From: Lachnospiraceae bacterium
GTDB lineage: Bacteria > Bacillota > Clostridia > Lachnospirales > Lachnospiraceae
Direction: 5' to 3'
NCBI GenBank assembly: GCA_024682075.1
Contig: JAIKZQ010000031.1
Span: 1 to 64,000, forward strand
Length of the DNA stretch: 64,000 nucleotides
Below, piece after piece: positions 8,941-17,963 of this stretch. Made by a program: the position numbers and the translations under genes. The notes under the pieces were generated by a model, which made no database searches, was not told where the DNA came from, and saw only the letters and a list, made by a program, of their open reading frames with translations. The first letter of the stretch is position 1. Every line of letters starts with the position of its first letter.

Positions 8941-9957
8941 ATGTCTGAAAGAGTTAATATAGCAGTCGATGCCATGGGCGGAGACAATGCGCCTGCCGAG
9001 GTTGTTAAGGGTGCGGTGGAGGCTATAGAAAAAACCACTGATCTTAAGATCTTTCTGGTCGGAAAAGAGGATGCAGTAAGGAGTGAACTTACCAAGTATA
9101 CTTTTGACCCCGACCGCATCGAGGTGGTTCATGCATCAGAAGTGATAGAGATGGCTGAGCCTCCCGTCATGGCTGTCAGGACCAAGAAGGATTCGTCCCT
9201 CGTTAAATGCATGTATATGGTCAAGGAAGGCAAGTGCGATGCTCTTGTTACCGCAGGATCGACCGGTGCGTTTCTTGTCGGGGGGCAGATAATCGTGGGC
9301 AGGATAAAGGGTGTCGAAAGACCGCCCCTTGCTCCGTTCATTCCCACACAGGAAGGAAGATGTCTTCTTCTGGACTGCGGTGCGAATGTTGATGCAAGAC
9401 CCACACAGCTGGTACAGTTTGCAAAGATCGGTTCCGCATATGTCAAGAAGGCATGCGGCATTGAAAGGCCCAGAGTCGGCATCGTTAATATCGGCGCCGA
9501 GGAGGAGAAGGGCAATGCTCTTGTGAAGGAGACATTTCCCCTTTTGAAGGCAACACCCGAGATCAATTTCATCGGAAGCGTTGAGGCGCGTGACATTCCA
9601 TACGGAGTTGCCGATGTGGTCGTGTGTGAGGCATTTGTCGGAAACGTCATACTCAAGATGTATGAAGGCGTTGGCAAGACTCTTCTGAAATCCATGAAGG
9701 AAGCATTCATGTCCTCGACCAGGAGCAAGATCGGAGCTGCGCTCGCAAAGCCCGCTCTCAAGGAGACGCTTAAGAAGTTCGATACCGATCAGTACGGAGG
9801 AGCACCTTTACTTGGATGCAACGGATTGCTGGTCAAGACACACGGCTCAAGTAAATCCACTCCGATATGTAATTCGATCCTGCAGTGCAAGCTCTTTGCA
9901 GATCAGAACATTAATGATGACATTAAGGAAATGTTCGCTATTTCTACAGATATTTAA
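8941..9957 (+). CDS. plsX: Phosphate acyltransferase PlsX
   Basis: This peripheral membrane enzyme turns acyl-ACP into acyl phosphate, the donor used by PlsY to start phospholipid synthesis; plsY lies at 36405 in this window. The sequence begins with the family signature [12 protein letters not shown] and has PFIPT, LLDCGAN and [10 protein letters not shown]. The ATG at 8941 is preferred because GAGG lies seven bases upstream; an ATG two codons earlier overlaps that site. At 338 residues the length is normal. acpP follows after 11 bases. Confidence 0.95.
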   Translation: MSERVNIAVDAMGGDNAPAEVVKGAVEAIEKTTDLKIFLVGKEDAVRSELTKYTFDPDRIEVVHASEVIEMAEPPVMAVRTKKDSSLVKCMYMVKEGKCDALVTAGSTGAFLVGGQIIVGRIKGVERPPLAPFIPTQEGRCLLLDCGANVDARPTQLVQFAKIGSAYVKKACGIERPRVGIVNIGAEEEKGNALVKETFPLLKATPEINFIGSVEARDIPYGVADVVVCEAFVGNVILKMYEGVGKTLLKSMKEAFMSSTRSKIGAALAKPALKETLKKFDTDQYGGAPLLGCNGLLVKTHGSSKSTPICNSILQCKLFADQNINDDIKEMFAISTDI

Positions 9958-9968
9958 GGAGGCTTTAT

Positions 9969-10208
9969 ATGGAATTCGAAAAATTAAAAACAATCATTGC
10001 CGAGGTATTAAATGTTGATCCCGAGGAGATCACTCTTCAGTCAACCTTTACCGATGATCTTGGTGCAGACTCACTTGATGTCTATCAGATAATCATGGGA
10101 CTTGAGGATGCTTTCGACATCAAGATCCCCGAGGAGAGTGCAGAGAAGATCACGACCGTCGGCGAGGCTGTTGAGATGATCAAGTCAGCTCTTTCCGGAA
10201 ACGACTGA
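9969..10208 (+). CDS. acpP: Acyl carrier protein
   Basis: A 79-residue acidic protein that carries growing fatty acyl chains on phosphopantetheine. The attachment serine is S35 in GADSLDVYQ; most homologues read DSLDTVEL here, so the residues after the serine are slightly unusual. AAGGAGG lies before the ATG. It is coupled to plsX, the enzyme that consumes acyl-ACP. Confidence 0.95.
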   Translation: MEFEKLKTIIAEVLNVDPEEITLQSTFTDDLGADSLDVYQIIMGLEDAFDIKIPEESAEKITTVGEAVEMIKSALSGND

Positions 10209-10230
10209 TCTTGCATATGTAAATTTATTG

Positions 10231-10308
10231 TCCCGAAAGGTTTGCTTGTGATGGCAGTGCCTATAGGCATTTGATTCATCCTAAGGGCCTGCCTTCCGGG
10301 ATTTTTTT
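10231..10308 (+). terminator. Long stem terminator between acpP and rnc
   Basis: TCCCGAAAGG (10231-10240) pairs with CCTTCCGGGA (10292-10301) with one mismatch, followed by seven T. The roughly 50-base loop includes a smaller hairpin built from TGCCTATAGGCA. The rnc ribosome site begins directly after the T-run. Confidence 0.55.
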
Positions 10309-10319
10309 GGAGAGATTTT

Positions 10320-11018
10320 ATGGATGGTAATGAGATAAAGGAATTACAGGATCTCATAGGCTATACATTTAACAATAAGGATCTGATCATTCAGGCACTG
10401 ACACATTCTTCCTTTTGTAATGAACAGCTGATCTGCAAGACCGGCGATTACGAGAGGCTTGAATTCCTCGGTGATGCTGTCCTTGAGTGCGTGAGCAGTG
10501 AATTTCTCTATGGCAGTTATCCGGAGAAAAAAGAGGGAGAATTATCCAAGATCAGGGCTTCGATGGTGTGCGAGCCTTCACTTGCCTTTTGTGCAAGAGA
10601 CATAAGACTCGGAGAGTTCATAAGACTCGGCAGGGGCGAGGAGCGAACAGGCGGCAGGGAAAGAGACAGCATCATCTCGGATGTGATGGAAGCCATTGTC
10701 GGCGCGATCTTCCTTGACGGCGGATTTGAGAATGCCAGAAGCTTCATCCACAGATTTATTCTCTCGGATCTCGAGAACAAGCAGCTTTTCTTTGACTCGA
10801 AGAGCAACCTTCAGGAATTTGTCGCCAAGAACCTGAAGAAAGAACTTGAATATGTCACCGAAGAGGAAAGCGGTGAGAATAACGAGAAAGTATTCACGTC
10901 CAAAGTCGTCATAGGAGGCGAGACAGTCGCCGAGGGCAGAGGGCGGAGCAAGAAAGCTTCCCAGCAGGAAGCTGCATATAATGCTTTATTAAAACTCAGG
11001 AGTACAGATGTTTCTTAA
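10320..11018 (+). CDS. rnc: Ribonuclease III
   Basis: This double-strand-specific endonuclease matures rRNA and cuts structured mRNA. Residues 1-155 form the catalytic domain with the signature ERLEFLGDAVLE and the second metal-binding site in DVMEAIVGAIFLD. Residues 160-230 form a double-stranded RNA binding domain ending KKASQQEAAYNALLKL. The length of 232 residues is typical. GGAGAG before the ATG is part of the sequence following the terminator. The 3' end overlaps smc by 11 bases. Confidence 0.96.
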   Translation: MDGNEIKELQDLIGYTFNNKDLIIQALTHSSFCNEQLICKTGDYERLEFLGDAVLECVSSEFLYGSYPEKKEGELSKIRASMVCEPSLAFCARDIRLGEFIRLGRGEERTGGRERDSIISDVMEAIVGAIFLDGGFENARSFIHRFILSDLENKQLFFDSKSNLQEFVAKNLKKELEYVTEEESGENNEKVFTSKVVIGGETVAEGRGRSKKASQQEAAYNALLKLRSTDVS

Positions 11019-14000
11019 AAGTATCGAAATACAGGGATTTAAATCTTTTGCCGTCAAGACGGTTCTTCTTTTTCATGAAGGCGTAACGGGCATTGTAGGA
11101 CCTAACGGATCGGGTAAGAGTAACATCGCTGATGCAGTAAGATGGGTCCTCGGTGAGCAAAGCGTGAAGCAGCTCCGCGGCGGTTCCATGCAGGATGTCA
11201 TTTTCTCCGGAACCCAGACCAGGAAGCCGCTCAGTTATGCTTATGTAGCCATAACGCTCGATAATTCGGACCATGCACTCAATATCTCATATGAAGAAGT
11301 GACTGTTGCCAGAAGGCTTTACAGATCCGGTGAAAGTGAGTATCTGCTCAACGGTAATCCTTGCAGGCTCAAGGACGTGAACGAACTCTTTTTCGATACC
11401 GGTATCGGTAAGGAAGGATATTCCATCATCGGACAGGGCCAGATAGACAAGATCCTTTCCGGCAAGCCCGAGGAAAGAAGAGAGCTTTTCGATGAGGCTG
11501 CGGGAATCGTTAAGTTCAAGTACCGCAAGAGCGCTGCACTCAAGAAACTTGATAATGAGCAGAATAACCTTGTCAGGGTCAATGACATCCTTTCGGAACT
11601 TGAAAGACAGCTCGGACCTTTGGAGAAGCAGTCAGGAAAGGCGAAGGAATGGCTCAAGTACAAGGAAGAATTAAAGACCATAGATGTCAATTCATTCCTT
11701 CTTGAAAACGAGACTCTCCGCAAGTCTGCGGCAGAACTTCAGGGAAGGCTTGATATCGCATCGAGCGACCTTGAAGGAACCACCAAGGAATATAACAAGG
11801 TAAAGGAAGATTATAACAGCGTCCAGCTTGAGATGGAGGATCTCGAAGAAGCCATCGAAAAGGCGAGGGAGCTTGTTTCCGGTGCGGATTCCGCAAGACA
11901 GAAGCTTGAATCCTCGATAGAGCTTCTCAAGGAACAGATCAAGTCCAGCAAGGAGAACATCACTCATTTCTCCGAAAGAAAAGAAGCCCTTACTCTTGAG
12001 ATAGATAAGTATCAGAAAGAAAAAGATTCTATCCTGTCCGATTCCGAGTCCGAAGAAGAGCAGGCCGCAAAGGTTGAGGCAGAAGCCGCATCCAGAAAAG
12101 AAGCTCTCGACAAAGCTCAGGAAGAGATACAGGAGCTTAATTCCAAGATTGAAGAAACTGCCGGCGGAATAATGGACGAACTGAAGAAGCGTTCCGAGAT
12201 ACAGGGAAGGCTGAGCCATTATGATGCCGTCATGCAGCAGATAGAACTTCGCAAGGCTGAGCTTCAGAGCAAGCTCTTAAGAGCACGTTCCGATGAGGAA
12301 GCCAGAGAAGACACCATCAAGCAGTACGAGGAAGCATTTGAGAAGGTCAGCGCCGAGATTGCCGAGATGAACAAGAATGCATCCGAGCTTGAAACGAAGG
12401 TCAATCAGTTCAGGGCAATGCTTACCGACAAGGATACTGAGCTCAGAAGCCTTCAGGAGGAGTACCACAAAGAGAACTCCAGATATCAGGCGCTTCAGGA
12501 TATAGCCGAAGCATATGAAGGCTACGGCAATTCCGTTAAGAAGATAATGGAGCAGAAGAGCTCTGAAAAAGGCATCGTCGGCGTCGTTGCCGATATCATC
12601 AAGGTTGAAAAGAAGTACGAAACCGCGATTGAGACCGCACTCGGCGGAAATATCCAGAACATCGTCACCAAAGATGAAGCTACCGCCAAGAAGATGATCA
12701 CCTTCCTCAAGGAAGGCAAGCTCGGAAGGGCAACATTCCTTCCTCTTGATTCGGTTACCGATCCTCAGGAACTCAAGGCGATCGATGCACTTAACGAAAA
12801 AGGAATGCTCGGACTTGCAAGTGACCTTGTCGAGTGCGACGACATATACCGTAACATCATCAAGCACCTGCTCGGACGATTCATAGTTGCTGACAACATG
12901 GACAATGCGACCAAGGCTGCAAGGAAGTTCAACTACACTCTCAGGGTCGTCACTCTCGAGGGAGAACTTCTCATGCCCGGCGGCTCCATAAGCGGCGGTG
13001 CGTTCAAGAACAACAGCAATTTCCTCGGAAAGAGCAGGGAGATAAGCGACCTCAAGAAAAAGGTTGCGCAGCTTTCTTCCGACATTGAAAAAGCTCAGAA
13101 GGCTATCGAGGAGACCAGAGAAAACAGGAACACATCAAGGGCAGAACTTGATAAGTTAAAACTCGACATCCAGAACAAGGTCATCGAGCAGAATACCGCA
13201 AGACTCACCCTTCAGTCCGAACGCGACAGATTCAATGAGGAAAGTGAGAATGCCGTAACTCTCAAGCAGGAGCAGGCAGATATCGAAAAAGAGATCGTCG
13301 ATGCAGCAAATGCAAGGGATGAGGCTGCGGAGATCCTTAAGGATAGTGAGAAGAACGAAAAGAGACTTCGCGAGGAGGAAACTGACCTTAACGAGATCCT
13401 GAAGACCAAGCAGGCTGAAGAATCCGAAGCCGCAGCAAAGGTCAACGAGTGGGAAGTCGAAGTCGAGAAGATGAAGCAGCGCAAGGACTTCAAGCAGGCG
13501 AACCTCAGCCGTGTCGAGGAGTCACTTGAAGGCGCAAATAATGAGATGACTAGTCTCAATGCATCGATCGAATCCAACAACGAAGCAATCGTTGAAAAAG
13601 AAGAACAGATCGAAGAGATCAAGAAGACCATCGAAGCTTCTTATTCCGAACAGGAGAAGTCTTCCGAACTTTTGAAGACATCGCTTTCAAGAAAAGAAGA
13701 ACTTTCCAACAAGCAGAAGGGCTTCTTTGAAAATACCGAGAAACTCCAGGAGAAGATGTCCTCGCTTGATAAAGAGGTCAACCGTCTCACGACCCAGAGA
13801 GACAAGGCTAATGAGACGATGGAGATCCGCATCAATTACATGTGGCAGGAATACGAGATCACACTCAGCCAGGCCGCAGAGATGAGGGATGAAAGCCTTA
13901 ATGACCTGACAGTGTTAAAGCGTGATGCCGCCGAAGTCAGGGACAAGATCAAGAGACTCGGAGACGTCAATGTCGGTGCCATCGAGGAATTCAAGGAAGT

Positions 14001-14568
14001 ATCCGAGAGATACTCTTCAATGAAGACCCAGGCTGATGATCTTATCGAGGCTGCGGAGACTCTTAAGAAGATAATCGAAGAACTTGATGAGAACATGAGG
14101 GCACAGTTTACCGAGAAGTTCAAGCTCATCAATGAAGAATATGACAAGGTGTTCAAGGAACTCTTCGGAGGCGGACAGGGCTCTTTGTCGCTTCAGGATG
14201 ATGAGGATATTCTTGAATGCGGAATCAACATCTCTGCACAGCCGCCCGGCAAGAAGCTCCAGAACATGATGCAGCTTTCCGGTGGTGAAAAGGCACTGTC
14301 TGCGATCGCACTTCTGTTTGCGATTCAGAACCTCAAGCCTTCACCTTTCTGTCTCCTTGATGAGATAGAGGCTGCACTTGATGACAACAATGTCGGCAGA
14401 TTCGCCAAGTATCTGCACAAGCTTACCAAGAACACCCAGTTCATCGTCATCACCCACAGAAGAGGAACGATGGAGCAGGTTGACAGGCTTTACGGAATCA
14501 CGATGCAGGAAAAGGGTGTGTCATCGCAGGTTGCTGTCAACATGATCGAATCCGAACTCGATGACTGA
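11008..14568 (+). CDS. smc: Chromosome segregation protein SMC
   Basis: This 1186-residue ATPase forms the condensin ring that organises the origin region. Residues 1-160 hold the N-terminal ATPase half with Walker A GPNGSGKSN. Long coiled coils, rich in Glu, Lys and Leu, run on both sides of a hinge at about residues 505-670, which includes GGSISGGAF. The C-terminal half has the signature LSGGEKALSAIALLF and Walker B CLLDEIEAALDD. The gene begins inside the end of rnc and is followed 16 bases later by ftsY, the usual Firmicutes order. Confidence 0.98.
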   Translation: MFLKSIEIQGFKSFAVKTVLLFHEGVTGIVGPNGSGKSNIADAVRWVLGEQSVKQLRGGSMQDVIFSGTQTRKPLSYAYVAITLDNSDHALNISYEEVTVARRLYRSGESEYLLNGNPCRLKDVNELFFDTGIGKEGYSIIGQGQIDKILSGKPEERRELFDEAAGIVKFKYRKSAALKKLDNEQNNLVRVNDILSELERQLGPLEKQSGKAKEWLKYKEELKTIDVNSFLLENETLRKSAAELQGRLDIASSDLEGTTKEYNKVKEDYNSVQLEMEDLEEAIEKARELVSGADSARQKLESSIELLKEQIKSSKENITHFSERKEALTLEIDKYQKEKDSILSDSESEEEQAAKVEAEAASRKEALDKAQEEIQELNSKIEETAGGIMDELKKRSEIQGRLSHYDAVMQQIELRKAELQSKLLRARSDEEAREDTIKQYEEAFEKVSAEIAEMNKNASELETKVNQFRAMLTDKDTELRSLQEEYHKENSRYQALQDIAEAYEGYGNSVKKIMEQKSSEKGIVGVVADIIKVEKKYETAIETALGGNIQNIVTKDEATAKKMITFLKEGKLGRATFLPLDSVTDPQELKAIDALNEKGMLGLASDLVECDDIYRNIIKHLLGRFIVADNMDNATKAARKFNYTLRVVTLEGELLMPGGSISGGAFKNNSNFLGKSREISDLKKKVAQLSSDIEKAQKAIEETRENRNTSRAELDKLKLDIQNKVIEQNTARLTLQSERDRFNEESENAVTLKQEQADIEKEIVDAANARDEAAEILKDSEKNEKRLREEETDLNEILKTKQAEESEAAAKVNEWEVEVEKMKQRKDFKQANLSRVEESLEGANNEMTSLNASIESNNEAIVEKEEQIEEIKKTIEASYSEQEKSSELLKTSLSRKEELSNKQKGFFENTEKLQEKMSSLDKEVNRLTTQRDKANETMEIRINYMWQEYEITLSQAAEMRDESLNDLTVLKRDAAEVRDKIKRLGDVNVGAIEEFKEVSERYSSMKTQADDLIEAAETLKKIIEELDENMRAQFTEKFKLINEEYDKVFKELFGGGQGSLSLQDDEDILECGINISAQPPGKKLQNMMQLSGGEKALSAIALLFAIQNLKPSPFCLLDEIEAALDDNNVGRFAKYLHKLTKNTQFIVITHRRGTMEQVDRLYGITMQEKGVSSQVAVNMIESELDD

Positions 14569-14584
14569 TCTATGAGTATCTGAC

Positions 14585-15655
14585 ATGGCACTATTTGGAA
14601 AAAAGAAAGAACAACAACAGGATAATGATTTCAGCGAGGCTCTTGCCAAACTTACCGCAATAGCGGATGAAGCCGAAAAGGACCCCATCGCAAGAGAACT
14701 TCACGAAGAGGCACCCGTCGACGGAAGGCTCTACAAGGAAGACAAGGAAGCTCTGTTTGAAAGACTTAAGACCGGAATGACCCGCACAAGGGAGAGTTTC
14801 TCTGCAGGACTTTCTGCAATCTTCACCGCTTCGGAGATCGATGAGGATTTCTATGATGAGCTTGAAGAGTTCCTGATAGGAGCGGATGTCGGAGCTGTCA
14901 TCACGGAAGAGATCCTTGATGAGCTTCGCGACAAGGTCAAGGAGCAGCGCTTAAAGTCCAGGATCGACTGCAGGAATCTTCTCATCGAGTCCATCAGGAC
15001 CAGGATGGAAACCGGTGAGAATGAGTATAAGTTCGAAAACGAGACTTCAGTGGTATTTGTGATCGGAGTAAACGGAGTCGGAAAGACCACCACAATCGGC
15101 AAGCTTTCCTCCAAACTCTCACAGATGGGCAAGAAAGTACTCGTCGCAGGCGCCGACACATTCAGGGCAGCAGCGGAGGACCAGCTGAAAGTATGGGCTG
15201 AAAGAAGCGGAGTGCAGATCGTTACCGGCAAGGACGGGCAGGATCCCGCAAGCGTTGTGTTCGATGCGTGTAACGCAGCAAGGGCCAGAAGCACTGATGT
15301 CCTGATCATCGATACGGCCGGAAGACTTCATAACAAGAAGAATCTGATGGATGAGCTTGCCAAGATGAACCGTGTCATTGACAAAGAGTTCGAGGCGGCT
15401 CACAGGGAGAATCTCCTCGTGCTTGATGCCACAACCGGACAGAATGCTCTTAATCAGGCCAGGGAATTCAATGAGGCAGCGCCTCTTTCCGGCATAATCC
15501 TTACCAAGATGGACGGAACCGCAAAGGGCGGCATAGCCATCGCAATACAGGCACAGATGGGAATTCCCGTCAAGTACATCGGAGTCGGAGAGAAGATCGA
15601 GGATCTGCAGAAGTTCGATGCCGGCGCTTTCGTAAATGCAATTTTTGATGTCTAA
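14585..15655 (+). CDS. ftsY: Signal recognition particle receptor FtsY
   Basis: This GTPase docks the ribosome-SRP complex at the membrane; the partner Ffh is at 19350. A charged N-terminal A region of about 55 residues leads into the N domain and then the G domain with GVNGVGKTTTIGKL (G1), DTFRAAAEDQL, DTAGRLHNKKNLMDEL (G3) and TKMDGTAKGG (G4). The length of 356 residues is normal. A hairpin follows the gene. Confidence 0.97.
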   Translation: MALFGKKKEQQQDNDFSEALAKLTAIADEAEKDPIARELHEEAPVDGRLYKEDKEALFERLKTGMTRTRESFSAGLSAIFTASEIDEDFYDELEEFLIGADVGAVITEEILDELRDKVKEQRLKSRIDCRNLLIESIRTRMETGENEYKFENETSVVFVIGVNGVGKTTTIGKLSSKLSQMGKKVLVAGADTFRAAAEDQLKVWAERSGVQIVTGKDGQDPASVVFDACNAARARSTDVLIIDTAGRLHNKKNLMDELAKMNRVIDKEFEAAHRENLLVLDATTGQNALNQAREFNEAAPLSGIILTKMDGTAKGGIAIAIQAQMGIPVKYIGVGEKIEDLQKFDAGAFVNAIFDV

Positions 15656-15657
15656 CG

Positions 15658-15695
15658 GTGAATGGAGGGACGGTTCTTCCGTTCACTCCTGTTTT
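15658..15695 (+). terminator. Weak hairpin between ftsY and ilvA
   Basis: GTGAATGGA (15658-15666) pairs with TCCGTTCAC (15678-15686) with one G-U pair. The following sequence holds only four consecutive T, so this may be a weak terminator or an mRNA-stability element, not a full stop. Confidence 0.4.
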
Positions 15696-15711
15696 GAGGA
15701 GATAGAAGATC

Positions 15712-16935
15712 ATGGCTAAAGAAATGCTTACTCTTGAGAGCTTTGAGGAAGCTTCGGAGATAGTTTCAAAGGTTGTAAGGGATACTAAGCTTGTCTATTC
15801 CGAGTATTTCTCGAATCAGACCGGAAACAAGGTCTATCTTAAGCCCGAGAACATGCAGCTTACGGGCGCATATAAGGTCAGAGGTGCATATTATACCATC
15901 AGCACTCTTTCCGACGAGGACAGGGCTAAGGGACTTATCACCGCATCTGCGGGAAATCATGCGCAGGGCGTGGCATATGCAGCCAAGGCATACGGAGCCA
16001 AGGCTGTTATAGTGATGCCTACAACCACGCCTCTTATCAAGGTCAATCGTACCAAGGGATACGGCGCAGAGGTCATCCTCTACGGAGACGTATATGACGA
16101 GGCGTGTGCCAAGGCGCTTGAACTTGCAGAAGAAAAAGGATACACATTCATTCATCCTTTCGATGACTTAAGAGTCGCAACCGGTCAGGGGTCCATCGCA
16201 ATGGAGATCGTAAGGGAACTTCCGCTTGTCGATTATATCCTTGTTCCCATCGGAGGAGGCGGACTTGCCACAGGTGTCTCAACTCTTGCCAAACTCCTTA
16301 ATCCCAAGATCAAGGTCATAGGCGTTGAGCCCGAGGGTGCAGCCTGCCTTAAGGCCTCATTCGAAGCGGGTAAGGTCGTCACTCTTGACGGAGTAAATAC
16401 GATAGCAGACGGTACCGCGGTCAAGACTCCCGGCACCAAGCTTTTCCCCTATCTGAAAGAAAACCTCGATGACATCATCACCGTTCCCGATTCCGAGCTG
16501 GTCGTGTGCTTCCTCGACATGGTAGAGAATCACAAGATGGTCGTAGAAAACTCCGGACTTCTTACTGTCGCTGCTCTTAAGCACATGAAGGCTGAAGGCA
16601 AGAAGGTCGTATCAATCCTTTCAGGCGGCAACATGGATGTCATAACGATGAGCTCGGTCGTTCAAAACGGCCTCATAGCAAGGGACAGGATCTTCACCGT
16701 TTCCGTACTCCTTCCCGACAAGCCCGGCATGCTCGCCAAGGTATCCGGAATACTTGCGGAGCAGGGCGGTAACGTCATTAAGCTCGAGCATAACCAGTTC
16801 GTCTCAATCAACAGAAATGCGGCCGTGGAGCTCAGGATCACTCTTGAAGCATTCGGCACGGATCATAAGGCATCCATCATCCAAGCTCTTGAAAAAGAAG
16901 GATACAGACCTAAAGTTGTAAAGACCAATATCTGA
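15712..16935 (+). CDS. ilvA: Threonine deaminase (threonine ammonia-lyase)
   Basis: The pyridoxal-phosphate enzyme converts threonine to 2-oxobutyrate and ammonia, feeding isoleucine synthesis or catabolism. The cofactor lysine is K55 in TGAYKVRGAYY; the phosphate loop is IGGGGLATG near residue 182. Residues about 325-405 form one ACT-like regulatory domain. The 407-residue length with a single ACT domain fits the short biosynthetic or catabolic-like class common in Clostridia; which role it plays cannot be told from sequence. It is not in an ilv cluster. Terminators lie on both sides. Confidence 0.93.
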   Translation: MAKEMLTLESFEEASEIVSKVVRDTKLVYSEYFSNQTGNKVYLKPENMQLTGAYKVRGAYYTISTLSDEDRAKGLITASAGNHAQGVAYAAKAYGAKAVIVMPTTTPLIKVNRTKGYGAEVILYGDVYDEACAKALELAEEKGYTFIHPFDDLRVATGQGSIAMEIVRELPLVDYILVPIGGGGLATGVSTLAKLLNPKIKVIGVEPEGAACLKASFEAGKVVTLDGVNTIADGTAVKTPGTKLFPYLKENLDDIITVPDSELVVCFLDMVENHKMVVENSGLLTVAALKHMKAEGKKVVSILSGGNMDVITMSSVVQNGLIARDRIFTVSVLLPDKPGMLAKVSGILAEQGGNVIKLEHNQFVSINRNAAVELRITLEAFGTDHKASIIQALEKEGYRPKVVKTNI

Positions 16936-16939
16936 TATC

Positions 16940-16966
16940 AAAAAGCCACGCCTGTCGTGGCTTTTT
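16940..16966 (+). terminator. Terminator after ilvA
   Basis: AAAAAGCCACG (16940-16950) pairs perfectly with CGTGGCTTTTT (16956-16966) across a five-base loop. Confidence 0.9.
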
Positions 16967-16968
16967 CA

Positions 16969-16997
16969 TTGATATTTTTGCCTGTTCATACTATAAT
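16969..16997 (+). promoter_or_regulatory. Promoter for the tandem LysM genes
   Basis: TTGATA (16969-16974), a 17-base spacer and TATAAT (16992-16997). It starts two bases after the ilvA terminator. The start point near 17004 leaves a short leader with a strong AAGGGGG site. Confidence 0.75.
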
Positions 16998-17037
16998 AAT
17001 CGTTGTTACATATTAATTTTTTCTTAAGGGGGATATC

Positions 17038-17934
17038 ATGACCAAAGAGAATAGATTTTTAAATTTTTTTAGTAAGATGGTTCTTACTTTTGCGGTAGTA
17101 GCCGCAATGGCAGGAGTGTTTTCAATCAAGAGCCTTGCAGCTGGCGGATATTATTTGTCAAGGATTACCGCTTCTGACTTGGACGGGATTAATTCCTTTG
17201 ATGAGCTTTTTGCAACATTTGGTAATTATGTTCCCGGCGATTTGGATGATCTGAATGCTCTTTCTTATCCTTATTCCAATGATTTCTATTGGGTTATTGT
17301 TTATTTTGATGCTAATGGTGAATACGAAGCAACGTATGCTCCTGATGAACATGATTTTTTGGATTATGTTTCTGAACCTTTTCCTTATGAAGCTCTGGTT
17401 GGATGGATTAAGGATGATGATTGCACATATTATTACATTGCTAACGGCCCCAGGCTTCCCCGTGCATCAGCTGATTATTGGTCCGGCCTTAAGACCGGCA
17501 TCAGCTTAGCAGCCGAGGCTGCAAATGGCGGAACAGCTCAGACCGTAGATTACAAAGGTACCGGTGCACTTCCAGAGTCAGTTATCAACATGCTCCTTGC
17601 AAATCCTCTCGTAACTCTTAACTATGAATGCGTCGATGCACAGGGCAATGTCACAAATCTTGTTCTCAATGCCGATATCCTTGCATTTGCCGAGGCTAAT
17701 GTTCACTGGTTCGGACCTAAGTACATCCAGAGGATGATGGATCTCTATTCATATTCTCAGTACGTAACAGCGAGACTTGGTGCAAGTGCTGTCTATACTG
17801 TTCAGGAAGGCGATACCTATGAATCAATCGCTGCAAAGTTCGGTCTTCCTCTTGAAGGCTTCATGGGGCTGAATGCGCTTAATTCTGCAAACGGCCCCAG
17901 TGTAGGACAGAAGGTACTGGTTAAGTTCGTTTGA
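17038..17934 (+). CDS. Secreted LysM-domain protein, paralogue A
   Basis: A 298-residue exported protein. Residues 1-35 are a signal peptide ending in SLAA. Residues 36-63 hold a conserved segment ITASDLDGINSFDELF. Residues 64-131 differ strongly from paralogue B. Residues 132-245 form a conserved domain with WSGLKT, GALPESVI, NPLVTLNY and VHWFGPKYI, recalling a module seen in Lachnospiraceae surface proteins. Residues 251-297 are a LysM domain (YTVQEGDTY to VGQKVLVKFV), expected to bind peptidoglycan. No catalytic domain is present. Codons in the variable part end mostly in T, unlike neighbours. Likely a wall-associated or secreted binding protein; the exact function is unknown. Confidence 0.88.
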   Translation: MTKENRFLNFFSKMVLTFAVVAAMAGVFSIKSLAAGGYYLSRITASDLDGINSFDELFATFGNYVPGDLDDLNALSYPYSNDFYWVIVYFDANGEYEATYAPDEHDFLDYVSEPFPYEALVGWIKDDDCTYYYIANGPRLPRASADYWSGLKTGISLAAEAANGGTAQTVDYKGTGALPESVINMLLANPLVTLNYECVDAQGNVTNLVLNADILAFAEANVHWFGPKYIQRMMDLYSYSQYVTARLGASAVYTVQEGDTYESIAAKFGLPLEGFMGLNALNSANGPSVGQKVLVKFV

Positions 17935-17963
17935 TTTCATTCTGATGTTTTAAGGAGAATAAC

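Noticed and set aside
10252..10275. Tiny frame (MAVPIGI) between acpP and rnc
   Set aside because: Seven codons, located inside the terminator loop; most likely chance.
17935..17963. A separate promoter for LysM paralogue B
   Set aside because: Only 29 bases separate the genes, and no promoter boxes are visible; readthrough from the upstream promoter explains expression.
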